From Myxococcales bacterium (GTDB taxonomy: Bacteria; Myxococcota_A; Polyangia; Haliangiales; Haliangiaceae): 64,000 nucleotides of DNA. Within the stretch, counting starts at the first letter, position 1. Each line of letters opens with the position of its first letter. Below the pieces are notes generated by a model. The model had not been told where the DNA came from and did not search any database. It worked only from the letters and a program-made list of their open reading frames with translations. A program made the position numbers and the translations under genes. Below are positions 27,840 through 37,237 of this stretch, one piece after another. Location of the stretch: the NCBI GenBank assembly GCA_016716835.1, contig JADJUW010000002.1, forward strand, positions 806,001 to 870,000. Direction: 5' to 3'.

Positions 27840-29820
27840 CTAGCTCGGCCAGCTCGCTGGCGAAGCCACCCGAGAGAATTGGAAACCGACACCACGAGCG
27901 CGGGTCGACGTTGCGATCGTCGAGGTGAAATGACGGCGCCATGCGCTCGCGCTTCCATTGGTTGCGCGCCCACAGCGTGAAAAAGCGCGTGATCCAGGCG
28001 ACGAGGTCGGCTTGGCGATGAGATGGGAATTGAGGTGCCAGCAGCGTCAACACCTCGCGCGGCGCGTACTTGTCGCGAATAGCGAGATCCTCGATGGCTT
28101 CGAGCACGTCGTACGGCATGAGGTCGGCCTCATCGGTTTGCGTCGCCGCGGCAGGGCGAAGCTCGGCGGTGGGCGCCTGGCGATTGATGTGCGAGAGCGC
28201 GGGCAAGCTGGTCAGGCCTAGTGGCGCGTCGTGTTCGCGCCAGCGCAAATACTCGCGCAGATACGACTTGTCAATCCCGCCCAGCGGCGCCAGGCCGCCC
28301 GCCATGTCGCCGTCCATGGTGGCATAGCCAACCGCGGCCTCGGAGCGATTGGACGTCGTGATGAGGATCGCGCCGGCCAGGTTGGCGAGCATCCACACCG
28401 AGGGCGCGCGGACGCGGGCCTGGATATTCTGCAGCGCGATGTCGTCGCGTGCCCAGGTAAGTTGGCGATCGAGCGCAGTCGCGATGATTGTCCGGTATTC
28501 GGACACAAGGTGTTCGACATTCAGTTCGAGATAGGTGGCGCCGACGGCGTGGGCGATGGCCTCGGCCGCGGCGCGCGTGGTTTCCGATGAGTTGGCGGTT
28601 GCCTGGTAGGCACAGGTGAGGGCGGCGCTGGTGGCGGCTTGGACGTCGCCGCGCGCGAGCTGGCCGCTAAGCGCGGGGGCGTGCGCCACCGCGGCGGCGG
28701 CTGCTGCCGCTCCAAGGTCGGCATGCGCGAGCGCCAGTGCAGAGTGGACCATGGCTGCGCACGTCGCCGAATCGGCGCCACCTGAAAGTGAAATCACGTA
28801 GCCGCCCGCGCGGCTCTTGCGAAGGTAGTCCCACAGGCCAAGTGACACCGCGCGCGTGAATTCTTCGTGCTTAAGGTGCACGCTTTGCTCCCAGCTTGCC
28901 GCTGCGGGCGATGCGTTCGCGGTGGGCGTGGCGGCATGCGGCCATGCAAAGGGCACGGTGATCGTGCCGGCATCAAGGTCGTGCCGCGAACGAGAGCTTG
29001 GCCGCCGCGCTTCGTCGCGGCGCAGGCCGTCGATATCGATGATGGCGCTGGTGAGCTCGAGCGGGCGAAACGTCAGGCGTGGCCCAACGGCTTGCAGCGC
29101 GCCGCCGGTGGCGATCATGCAGCCGCCATCGTAGATCACGCGGCCGGCTTCATTGCCCAGGAGATTGGCGTAGACGTACGCGACGCCAAACGCGCGCGAG
29201 CCCTCGCAGACAAACTGCTGGCGCACGGCGAATTTTCCAAATGCAAAATGGCTCGCGGACGGGTTTAGTATGACGTCGGCGCCACGCATGGCCAACCCCG
29301 CGCCGGGGCGTGCGGCCACCCAGGCGTCTTCGCAGATTTCAAAGCCGATCGAAACGCCACCGATATCAAAGAGGAGATCGCCAATCGGCAGTTGGGTGCC
29401 GTGGACATCGATGGTGTCGCGCTGACCGGCCGGCCACGGCTTAAACCAGCGCGGCTCATAGTGAATGCCGTCGCCGGCGAGGTTTTGCTTGGCGACCAGG
29501 CCAACCAGACGGCCATCGACGAGCAGGGCCGCACAGTTATACAGCGCCTTTTGACAATAGACCGGCAGGCCGACCGCGACCACCATGCCGACCGTGCTCG
29601 GCGCCAAGTCAACGACCATCTGCAGCGCGCGCTGCGCAACCGCGGGCGAGCCAAAGGCATCTTCGCAGCCGTAGCCGGTAATCGCCAGCTCCGGCAGGCA
29701 CAGCAGCGCCACGCCTTGCCGCCGTGCCTCCGCGACGGCCTGCTCAATGCGCGCTAGGTTGCCTTGCCAATCCAAGGGAGTCTGATTTAGGGCCGCCGCC
29801 CCAACGCGCAACAGTTGCAT
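27826..29820 (-). CDS. nadE: Glutamine-dependent NAD+ synthetase
   Basis: The 664-residue enzyme joins an N-terminal carbon-nitrogen hydrolase (glutaminase) domain with a C-terminal NAD synthase. The glutaminase shows LCLPELAITGYGCED, a Lys in the KQNLAGDGIHYEPRWF region, and the nucleophile Cys in FEICEDAW. The synthase shows the ATP pyrophosphatase loop SLSGGADSATCAAMV and the downstream TTSNRSEAAVGYATMDGD and GGIDKSYLREYL segments. It makes NAD from deamido-NAD, ATP and glutamine in the cytosol, the last step of NAD synthesis. Length is typical of the two-domain bacterial form. It lies directly downstream of the PRPP-synthetase homologue, and PRPP feeds NAD synthesis. Confidence 0.93.
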   Translation of the reverse strand: MQLLRVGAAALNQTPLDWQGNLARIEQAVAEARRQGVALLCLPELAITGYGCEDAFGSPAVAQRALQMVVDLAPSTVGMVVAVGLPVYCQKALYNCAALLVDGRLVGLVAKQNLAGDGIHYEPRWFKPWPAGQRDTIDVHGTQLPIGDLLFDIGGVSIGFEICEDAWVAARPGAGLAMRGADVILNPSASHFAFGKFAVRQQFVCEGSRAFGVAYVYANLLGNEAGRVIYDGGCMIATGGALQAVGPRLTFRPLELTSAIIDIDGLRRDEARRPSSRSRHDLDAGTITVPFAWPHAATPTANASPAAASWEQSVHLKHEEFTRAVSLGLWDYLRKSRAGGYVISLSGGADSATCAAMVHSALALAHADLGAAAAAAAVAHAPALSGQLARGDVQAATSAALTCAYQATANSSETTRAAAEAIAHAVGATYLELNVEHLVSEYRTIIATALDRQLTWARDDIALQNIQARVRAPSVWMLANLAGAILITTSNRSEAAVGYATMDGDMAGGLAPLGGIDKSYLREYLRWREHDAPLGLTSLPALSHINRQAPTAELRPAAATQTDEADLMPYDVLEAIEDLAIRDKYAPREVLTLLAPQFPSHRQADLVAWITRFFTLWARNQWKRERMAPSFHLDDRNVDPRSWCRFPILSGGFASELAELATAP

Positions 29821-29833
29821 GTGTGCCGGGAAT

Positions 29834-30790
29834 CTAGCGGTTTTCTAGCAGATGGGCAGCAAGCACCGGCGCAATGCTGCGCACCGCGAGCCCGCGCGCC
29901 GCCAGCCCCTGCGCGCTTGGGTGGCTATTGGTCGCGATGATGGTGCCAAATAGGCCGCTGCCGGTAAGCCGCTCAAACGCCTCGCCGGGAAACACGCCGT
30001 GAGTGGTGATGGCGTCGATGCGCGCCGCGCCGGCATGTTGATAGGCGCGTGCGGCACCTAGCAGCGAGCCGCCGGTGCGAATCATGTCGTCGTAAATGAT
30101 CACGTGCTTGCCGCTCACCGAGGCGCTGACGCCGGTGACCTCAGTCGCATCGCCACTGGTGCGGCGCTTGTAAACAAACGCGGCGGGGACGCCGAGATCG
30201 TTCGCGAGCGACTCGACCCATTTCGCGCGGCCGGCATCGGTGCAGGCAAACACCAGCGAGGCGACGCCATCGCCGGCGAGCTCGCGCGCGGCGGCCAAGA
30301 TGACCGGCTTGGCATAGATGTGCACCGGCCGGATGCCGCCTTCAAAGTAATGCGTGATGCCCTCGGTGTGGAGATCGAGCAAGAATACTTGGAGCCCGCG
30401 GGCGGCGGCGGGGATGGATGACAGCAGGCGCGCGCGATTTTTTGCGGTCACGACCTCGCCGCTCTGCGAGGCGCGCTCCATGGTGGCGTGGCCAAAATAC
30501 GGGATGACCAGCGACAACCGCGCGGCCCCGTAGTGCGAGAGGGCGCAGGCGAGGTCGTAGAGCTCAAGCGTGCCCGCGTCATCGACGGTGCCGCCAAGGA
30601 GGATGCATTCGCGATCGGCAGGGGAGGTGAGGAGGCGTTGGTAGCGCTCGCCATCGGGAAAGACGCGGCGATCAACTTCGCCGGCATCCCATTGCGTTAG
30701 CGCGCACAGCTCGCGGCACAAGGGCTCATAAGCCGCGGTGCAAAACACCAGTGGGGCAGGGTTTAAACCGGACGGTGCCGATGGCGACAT
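29834..30790 (-). CDS. Ribose-phosphate pyrophosphokinase (PRPP synthetase) family
   Basis: The 318-residue protein resembles PRPP synthetases. It has the N-terminal DGE motif (VFPDGERYQRL), the HATMERAS stretch where the family has an ATP-contacting RQD(R/K) loop, a FLLDLHTEGITHYF strand with DLH, and the PRPP-binding loop VIIYDDMIRTGGSL. It departs from the housekeeping enzyme at several positions, so a paralogous or divergent member is possible. It starts at ATG 30790; longer frames upstream are antisense to the alpha-2-macroglobulin gene. With nadE 13 bp downstream, it may supply PRPP to NAD synthesis. Confidence 0.75.
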   Translation of the reverse strand: MSPSAPSGLNPAPLVFCTAAYEPLCRELCALTQWDAGEVDRRVFPDGERYQRLLTSPADRECILLGGTVDDAGTLELYDLACALSHYGAARLSLVIPYFGHATMERASQSGEVVTAKNRARLLSSIPAAARGLQVFLLDLHTEGITHYFEGGIRPVHIYAKPVILAAARELAGDGVASLVFACTDAGRAKWVESLANDLGVPAAFVYKRRTSGDATEVTGVSASVSGKHVIIYDDMIRTGGSLLGAARAYQHAGAARIDAITTHGVFPGEAFERLTGSGLFGTIIATNSHPSAQGLAARGLAVRSIAPVLAAHLLENR

Positions 30791-30902
30791 AGGCGATAGT
30801 TGCACCGTGGGCGTCGCTGGGGCAAGGCACGGCCTAGGCCAATAAAGGGCCGCGAGCGTGAAACCAACGCGTGGGCGCGGTGTCATACTGCTCAAGGTGT
30901 CC

Positions 30903-33900
30903 ATGACAAAATCGCTAGCGGCCCGCGGGGTATCTTCCGTCGCCATCATTGTTGCCGGCTTGGTCGCCACCCTGGTCGCCGCCTGTCGCGCACCCGCCGT
31001 GCCTGAAAGGCAACCGGCTGCCGCCGTCGCAAGCACGCCGCCGGCAGCCCCACGACCCGAGGTGGCGCTGGGCCTTACGGCGACGTTTGAGTTGGCCTTG
31101 GCCGCGAAGGCGTCGACGTCGAGCGAAGGCGCGGTCGACGTCGCGACGCTGCCTCCAGGCGACGCGATCGCGCTGCTGGCAACGTTGCCGGCGTTGCCCA
31201 ACGTTGCGCCAACCGCGCCAACGTTGCGCCGAGGCGCGCCGCCCCCTCCCAAAACCGGCGGCACGCTTGAGATTCCCTTGCTTGCGCGTTCGGCGGCGCT
31301 TGGTGCGAACGCACTACCTGCGGTTTTGCCGCCCATGCCGCTGCCTCCGCCTAAAATTTGGCCGCAGGGAGAAACGGAGGCTGTCGAGATGGTGCGTGTC
31401 GAATTTTCGCGCCCCGTCGTGCCGCTTGCTCAGCTGCGGGGCGCGCCGGCCGTTGCGGAACTCACGCCGCCGGTGGCAGGTGCGTGGCGTTGGCAAGACA
31501 CGCAGACGCTGGTCTTTGAACCCAGCGGAAAACTTCCGCAAGCAACCTCGTACGAGGTGCGCGTACCCGCGGGGCTGGCGGCGGTCGACGGCGGCGTGTT
31601 GGCAAGCGACGCGACGGGCGCGTTTCGCACCCCTGCGGTGGCGCTCGACGCGGTCTGGCCGAGCGAGACCAAGGTGCTGCCGTCCAGCCCTATTGTGCTC
31701 GCATTTAATCAGGCGGTTGATCCCGCGCGCATGCTTGCGTCGCTGCGCGCGAGCCATAACGTCGAATTGCGTGTCGTGACGCTCGGCGAGGCCATGACGC
31801 ATTGGCGTCGCAATCCGTCAATCGATCTCGATGAGTTGGCGTCGCAAGGGCTGGCCGATGATGACGCTCGCAACGTGTTGGTGGTGGCGCCCACCACGGC
31901 GTGGCCCGTTGGCAAGACCGTGACGATTGAGCTGGCGGCGGGCGCGGCGTCGGCCGAGGGGCCGCGCGTCGCGATGTCGGCCATGAAGAAAACGTTTCAA
32001 ACTGCGCCGCGGTTTTTTGTGCAGGGGGTTGTGTGCGGCGACGAGCGTTATGAGACAGACGATGAAGACATGCCGCGGGCGCCGGGGCCCGGCGTGCCGT
32101 CGTGCCTGGCTGGTGATGGCGTCGCGTTGAGATTTTCCAATCCCTTGCGGCAGCCGGCGTGGGACGGAGCGCCACAGCCTGCGGCGTATCGGTTTGATCC
32201 ACGGTGGATCCAAATTGCGACGCGCAGCGCCGCAGATGGTGACGAAGCGTGGCAGATGCCGCACGATGTCGACCTCTGGAGCAACGACGCATCGATCGAT
32301 GTGACCTTGGCGCCAAGGGCGGACCATGCGATCGCGGTCTCGACCGACGTGCAAGATATCTTTGGGCAAACCTTGGCCGCGCCCGCGACAGCTACCTTCC
32401 GCGTCAAGTCGGCCCCCGTCGTTGTTGAGCCTGCGGTGAGCGCCAACACGGGGCTGTATCAGCTCGACCCCGGCTACATGCATCCCCACTGGGCGGTCAC
32501 CGCCGAGCACGTCGCGAGCGTGAAAATTACGCTGTATCGCGTCGATCCGTCGATGTATGAGGCATATGAAACGTGGGCGGCGGAGCGCGCTCGCAAGGGC
32601 GGTAAGCCTGGCGCGGTGCCAGGGGTGCGCGTCAGCGAAAAAACTTATGCGGTGGGCGCAGGACGCGGGAAAACCGTGCGCGAAGACTTGCTGGGGGCAT
32701 TGTCTAAGTCGCGCACCGGCCATGTCATCGCGATTGCCGAAGCTAAGCCGCTCCCGGGCAAGGCGGCGGTGCCGGCGCAAATCGCCTGGATCGCCGTCAG
32801 CAGGCTAACCATGGCGACGCGCATCGACGGCCAGAGGGCGAGCGTGTTCGTAAGCGACGCAATCGGGGGCGCCGCCGTGGGCGGGGCCGCCGTTGTGCTT
32901 AGCGCGGACGGCGAGCGGCAGCAGGCGCAAACCGATGGCGACGGCCAAGCGGTGGTGTCTCTGCTGGGCGGCAAGCGCAACACCAAGGCCATGCTGCGGG
33001 TGACCACGGCGACCGACGACATGTTTGTCTTGTTATGGAATCGATGGCAGCTTGCCGGCAAAGGCGCGGCCCTGCTGTGGCATGTCGAGGACGATCGCGG
33101 CATGTATCAACCAGGCGAGCGCATCGCGGTCAAAGGATTTGTCCGGAAATCGGACAATGGGCCCAATCCGCCGCTGCTGCTGCCAAAGGGTGCGATCGCC
33201 TATCAAGCCTATGATGCGCGCGGCACACGCTTCGCATCGGGCCAGGCGGCGCTCTCGCCGCGTGGCGGGTTTCACGCCACCATCGAGGTGCCCGAGACCG
33301 TGGCGCTTGGCTTTGGCCGCATCGAGTTCAAAGATGAAGGCGACACCGGCGCTACGCTGCGCCATCCCTTGCGCCTGATGGAGTTTGCGCGACCCGCATT
33401 CGAGGTCGACGTGACGGCCGACGTGCTCGGTGGTGGCGCGCCGGTGATTATGGGTGAGCAGCTGACGGCGGCCGTGCAGGCCAGGTACTACGGCGGCGGC
33501 GCGATGGTGGGCGCTGGCGTGCGTTGGCGGGCAGAGGTCGAGTTGGCGCCGTATACGCCACCGGGCTGGGATGACTTTGAATTTGGCGATCAATTGGACG
33601 CTATGCGCTTTGGCCGCGATCGCGTCGAGACGCTGAGTACGACCATTTCGGACCACGGCGGGAGTGAGGTGCAGCTTGCGCTTGGTGGCTGGAACTTGGC
33701 CACCCCGGCCGTCGTTACGCTGGAGGCAACCGTCACCGATGTCGACCGCACAAACGTGCGCGCCGCGGCCTCGCCGGTGCTAGTGCATCCAGCCTCGCGT
33801 TATGTTGGCATCAAGGCGGGACGGCTAGTGACGTCGCGGCAGGCAGGCCACACCTCGCGCGTGCCGGTAGCCTTGGTCGCCAGCGACATCGCGGGCAAGG

Positions 33901-36900
33901 CGTTGTCGGGCGTGCCAATTCACGCGGTTGTACGCGGCTATCTGCCGTCGGAGTTTGGTGACGCCGGGGCAAAGTCAATCGTCGAGCAGGCGTGCGACGT
34001 GGTGAGCGGGAGCGCGCCGGTTGCCTGCGATTTCGATATCCGAGATAGCCTGCGCTACGCCCTTACGGCCGAAATTGTCGACGAACGCCGGCGCCTGCAC
34101 CGGACAACGACCGAGCTGGCGACGTGGCACGGCGAGGCGCGCAAAGAACCCGTGGCGGTAAGGCTTGATAAGGCGAGCTATCGCCCAGGCGAGACGGCGC
34201 AAATCGCGATCGACGTCGAGGCGTGGCCCGCGTCGGCGATCGTGACCTATGATCGCCAAGGCATTATCACCAGCCGGCGCGTCGAGCTGCGCGGGCCGAC
34301 GACCGAGTTGGCGTTTGTGGTCGATGCGGGCTACGCGCCGAATGTGCATGTGATGGTTGACGTCGCCTTGGCGCGGGCGCGCCCGGGCGTGGCGCCGTTT
34401 ATCGAGCAACTCCGCGCATCCGCGGAGCTGCAGGTAGACACCAGCGTCATGCGCTTGCACGTCGTACCAACCAGTGCACCGACCGTTCGGCCCGGGCAGG
34501 ACGCAACCTTTGACGTCGCGATCACCGATGCGGCGGGAGGGCCGGTGGCCGGTGCCGAGGTCGCCCTGATGGTCGTCGATGAGGCGGTCTTGGCGCTATC
34601 GAACAAGATCTACGGCGATCCGCTGCCGCCGTTTTATCCCAACCGAGGGCAAGCGGCGTGGGGGATGTTTAGCGGCCATATGATGCGACGCGCGCTTTTA
34701 TCGCAGCTCACGGCGGTGCCAGGCAGCGACGACTATGAGCTAGCGCACGGCAGCCGTTTGTGGGGCGCCGGCATGGGCACAGGTGGTGGCTCAGGCTCGG
34801 GCAGCGGCTATGGTGGCGGCATCGGCTTGCCGCGCCTGCGCGCCGATTTTACGGCCACCGCGGTGTTTGCGCCGAACCTCGTGACCGACAAACATGGCCG
34901 CGTTTCGTTCACCGGCAAGATGCCCGATAGCGTCACGCGCTATCGCATCGTCGCGATCGCGGCGGCTGGCGTGGGCCAATTTGGCAAGGGCGAAGCCGCC
35001 GTGGTGGCACAGCAGCCGTTACAGGCGCGCTTGGTGGCACCGAGCGTGCTCGCGGTGGGCGACACGTTTGGGCTGCCGGTCGTGGTGCAAAATCTCAGCG
35101 GCCGCAAGCAAGCGGTGAAGCTCGCGCTGCGTGCCAGCAATCTCGCCCTACCCGGCGATCTTGGCAAACGCGTGGTGCTGGCGCCGGGAGCACGTGCGGA
35201 AGTGCGGTTTGCGGCGCGCACCATGCACATAGGCGTGGCCACGGTTCAAGTGGTTGCGGTGGGTGAGGGCGTGCAGGACGCCATGCAAAGCACGTTGCAA
35301 GTGGTGGCGCCCGCCACCACACAAGCCGTCGCCGTGTACGGCGAACTCGATGCTGGCGTGGCGTGGCAGGCGCTGACCGTGCCAGACGCGATTCACGCCG
35401 ACGTCGGTGGCTTTGAGCTATCGTTGGCATCGACGCAACTGCAGGCGCTCACCGACGCGTATCTCTATCTCGCGACGTACGCCTACGAATGCGGCGAGCA
35501 AATTTCGGCGCGCATGTTGGCAACGCACGCGCTAAATGACGTGTTGTCGGCCTTTGGTAGCGAGGGCGCGTTGGCACCGCAGGCCTTGGCGACGCAGGCG
35601 CTGCATGATGACAAGCGGCTGGCCGCCTTGCAGGCCAATGACGGTGGTTTTTCCTTTTGGCCTGGCGATGCCAGCGATGCCTTTGTCAGCGTGCAAGTGG
35701 CGCATGCCTTGGTGGCCACCGGGCGCAACGCGCACGCGCGCGCGGCGGCCATGGCGTATCTGAAAAAACTTACGATGGCGGCGCGCAGCGGCGTGGCTCG
35801 CGACAAGCGCACGACCGCGGGCACCGACACGTTGGCGTACGCCTTTTATGTGCGCCGCCTCGCGGGTGAAGCGATTGGCACAGAACTTGCGCGTTATCTG
35901 GCGGCGAACAAGCCGCAGACCGCAAGCGTCGCCACTCGCGCCTTGACGGTGCTGGCAATTGGCAATGACCCGACGTTGGCGGCGCAGCGCCGCGCACTCG
36001 TCGTAAGCCTCGGTAATAGCCTCAGCCAAACCGCCAGCGTGGCGCACGCGACCGAGCAGGCCACGCGCGGCGAGCATTTGTTTTTGCAGTCGTCGGCGCG
36101 CACAAATGCATTAGTACTGTTGGCGATGCTGTCGGTCGACAAAACCTCGCCCGCGCTGCCCAAGCTTGCGCGCGGCTTGCTCGCGGCCAAGTCGGCGGGA
36201 CGTTGGCGCTCGACGCAGGAAAACCTGTGGGTGTTGCTCGCGCTGCGTGCCTACTTTGACGCATTTGAGGGCGCCGTACCCGCCTTCACCGCGCGCGGTT
36301 GGGTGGGCGATGGCCTCGCGGTGGAGCAGAAATTTGCCGGCCGACAATTAGAGACGCGGCGTGCCCTACTGCCGTGGACCGAGCTGGGCGCCGATGCCCG
36401 GCAGCTCGATATCGCCATCGCCAAGGAAGGCGCGGGTCGCCTCTACTATCGCCTCGGGATTAGGTACGCGCCGCAAAGCTCGGTCACCGCCGCGGCCGCC
36501 GCTGGCTTTGTCGTCGAGCGGACCTATGCGGCCATCGACGATGCCGCCGACGTGGTGCGCGCCGCCGACGGCACATGGCGCATCAAGCTCGGGGCGCGGG
36601 TCGCGGTGCACGTCATGACGCGTGCGACCGCCAGGCGCGACCAGGTGGCGGTGGTCGATCACCTCGCAGGCGGGCTGCAAGCCATCAACGGCGGCCTTGC
36701 CACCAGCGAACGCGGCGGCGTGGCACGGCCGGCGTGGGCCAACTACCAGGCCATCCGCATGGACCGCGTGGAAACCTTTGCGGGCAGCCTGACGGCAGGG
36801 CTGCACGGCGTTTCCTACACCGCGCGCGCAATGACGCCTGGACGGTTTACGGCCGCCCCCGCGCGCGCCGAAGAAATGTATGCCCCCGAGGTCTTCGGCC

Positions 36901-36932
36901 ACTCAGCCAGCGACCTCGTCATCGTCGAGTAG
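30903..36932 (+). CDS. Alpha-2-macroglobulin family lipoprotein with thioester
   Basis: The 2009-residue product has a lipobox (LVATLVAAC) after a short signal, so it should be anchored in the envelope. It follows the bacterial alpha-2-macroglobulin layout: a Pro-rich linker, N-terminal macroglobulin (MG) domains, an MG2 domain around the FVRKSDNGPNPP/GYRP region, a Gly/Ser-rich flexible bait-like segment near residue 1300 (GTGGGSGSGSGYGG), and the conserved DxxGRVSFTGKMPDSVTRYRIVA block (shown in part). The complement-like domain has the thioester motif CGEQ (TGC 35490). Such proteins are thought to trap foreign proteases. No penicillin-binding pbpC partner lies next to it. The gene is intact over 6 kb. 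Confidence 0.88.
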   Translation: MTKSLAARGVSSVAIIVAGLVATLVAACRAPAVPERQPAAAVASTPPAAPRPEVALGLTATFELALAAKASTSSEGAVDVATLPPGDAIALLATLPALPNVAPTAPTLRRGAPPPPKTGGTLEIPLLARSAALGANALPAVLPPMPLPPPKIWPQGETEAVEMVRVEFSRPVVPLAQLRGAPAVAELTPPVAGAWRWQDTQTLVFEPSGKLPQATSYEVRVPAGLAAVDGGVLASDATGAFRTPAVALDAVWPSETKVLPSSPIVLAFNQAVDPARMLASLRASHNVELRVVTLGEAMTHWRRNPSIDLDELASQGLADDDARNVLVVAPTTAWPVGKTVTIELAAGAASAEGPRVAMSAMKKTFQTAPRFFVQGVVCGDERYETDDEDMPRAPGPGVPSCLAGDGVALRFSNPLRQPAWDGAPQPAAYRFDPRWIQIATRSAADGDEAWQMPHDVDLWSNDASIDVTLAPRADHAIAVSTDVQDIFGQTLAAPATATFRVKSAPVVVEPAVSANTGLYQLDPGYMHPHWAVTAEHVASVKITLYRVDPSMYEAYETWAAERARKGGKPGAVPGVRVSEKTYAVGAGRGKTVREDLLGALSKSRTGHVIAIAEAKPLPGKAAVPAQIAWIAVSRLTMATRIDGQRASVFVSDAIGGAAVGGAAVVLSADGERQQAQTDGDGQAVVSLLGGKRNTKAMLRVTTATDDMFVLLWNRWQLAGKGAALLWHVEDDRGMYQPGERIAVKGFVRKSDNGPNPPLLLPKGAIAYQAYDARGTRFASGQAALSPRGGFHATIEVPETVALGFGRIEFKDEGDTGATLRHPLRLMEFARPAFEVDVTADVLGGGAPVIMGEQLTAAVQARYYGGGAMVGAGVRWRAEVELAPYTPPGWDDFEFGDQLDAMRFGRDRVETLSTTISDHGGSEVQLALGGWNLATPAVVTLEATVTDVDRTNVRAAASPVLVHPASRYVGIKAGRLVTSRQAGHTSRVPVALVASDIAGKALSGVPIHAVVRGYLPSEFGDAGAKSIVEQACDVVSGSAPVACDFDIRDSLRYALTAEIVDERRRLHRTTTELATWHGEARKEPVAVRLDKASYRPGETAQIAIDVEAWPASAIVTYDRQGIITSRRVELRGPTTELAFVVDAGYAPNVHVMVDVALARARPGVAPFIEQLRASAELQVDTSVMRLHVVPTSAPTVRPGQDATFDVAITDAAGGPVAGAEVALMVVDEAVLALSNKIYGDPLPPFYPNRGQAAWGMFSGHMMRRALLSQLTAVPGSDDYELAHGSRLWGAGMGTGGGSGSGSGYGGGIGLPRLRADFTATAVFAPNLVTDKHGRVSFTGKMPDSVTRYRIVAIAAAGVGQFGKGEAAVVAQQPLQARLVAPSVLAVGDTFGLPVVVQNLSGRKQAVKLALRASNLALPGDLGKRVVLAPGARAEVRFAARTMHIGVATVQVVAVGEGVQDAMQSTLQVVAPATTQAVAVYGELDAGVAWQALTVPDAIHADVGGFELSLASTQLQALTDAYLYLATYAYECGEQISARMLATHALNDVLSAFGSEGALAPQALATQALHDDKRLAALQANDGGFSFWPGDASDAFVSVQVAHALVATGRNAHARAAAMAYLKKLTMAARSGVARDKRTTAGTDTLAYAFYVRRLAGEAIGTELARYLAANKPQTASVATRALTVLAIGNDPTLAAQRRALVVSLGNSLSQTASVAHATEQATRGEHLFLQSSARTNALVLLAMLSVDKTSPALPKLARGLLAAKSAGRWRSTQENLWVLLALRAYFDAFEGAVPAFTARGWVGDGLAVEQKFAGRQLETRRALLPWTELGADARQLDIAIAKEGAGRLYYRLGIRYAPQSSVTAAAAAGFVVERTYAAIDDAADVVRAADGTWRIKLGARVAVHVMTRATARRDQVAVVDHLAGGLQAINGGLATSERGGVARPAWANYQAIRMDRVETFAGSLTAGLHGVSYTARAMTPGRFTAAPARAEEMYAPEVFGHSASDLVIVE

Positions 36933-36989
36933 GGCTAGTGGTCAGCGGCGCGCGACCACTGCGCTGTACTTCCACGGCGCACTAGCCTA

Positions 36990-37134
36990 CCGGCAGGTGG
37001 CGCACGTTTCTTCCGCGAGCATAGATTGCAGGGCAGTGGTGTTGGCACCGAGCGCGGTGGATACCACAGCCGTCTCGCCACGCCCCGGAGGAGTGCTATC
37101 TGCGAGCAGGAAGACACGTGCGCCCACCTGCCGG
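36990..37134. repeat. 145-bp inverted-terminal-repeat element, copy B
   Basis: Begins CCGGCAGGTGG at 36990 and ends CACCTGCCGG at 37134, with the same length, inner dyads and order as copy A at 21491-21635. About 133 of 145 positions agree by hand count; differences sit mostly in the middle (60-110 of the element). The same 14-nt box GGTCAGCGGCGCGC precedes it at 36940-36953. It lies between the convergent stops of the alpha-2-macroglobulin and DUF4019-like genes. Confidence 0.8.
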
Positions 37135-37226
37135 TCCACCCACACTATCTGCGAGCAGGAAGACACGTGCGCCCACCTGCCGGTCCACCCACACTATCTG
37201 CGAGCAGAAAGACACGTGCGCTCACC
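37096..37226. repeat. 49-bp tandem array of the element's right end
   Basis: Three units start CTATCTGCGAGCAG at 37096, 37145 and 37194. The first two are identical over their full 49-bp period and the third is shortened and has a few changes. Each unit is the right inverted repeat of copy B plus a TCCACCCACA-type spacer. Copy A shows the same habit with one decayed extra unit at 47-bp spacing. Confidence 0.8.
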
Positions 37227-37237
37227 CGCTATGCGCG

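Noticed and set aside
30791..31336. N-terminal extension of the PRPP-synthetase homologue
   Set aside because: It is antisense to the alpha-2-macroglobulin signal region and low-complexity; the family start fits ATG 30790.
37096..37226. CRISPR-like array
   Set aside because: The 49-bp units are identical head to tail with no unique spacers between them, and no cas gene is in the window.
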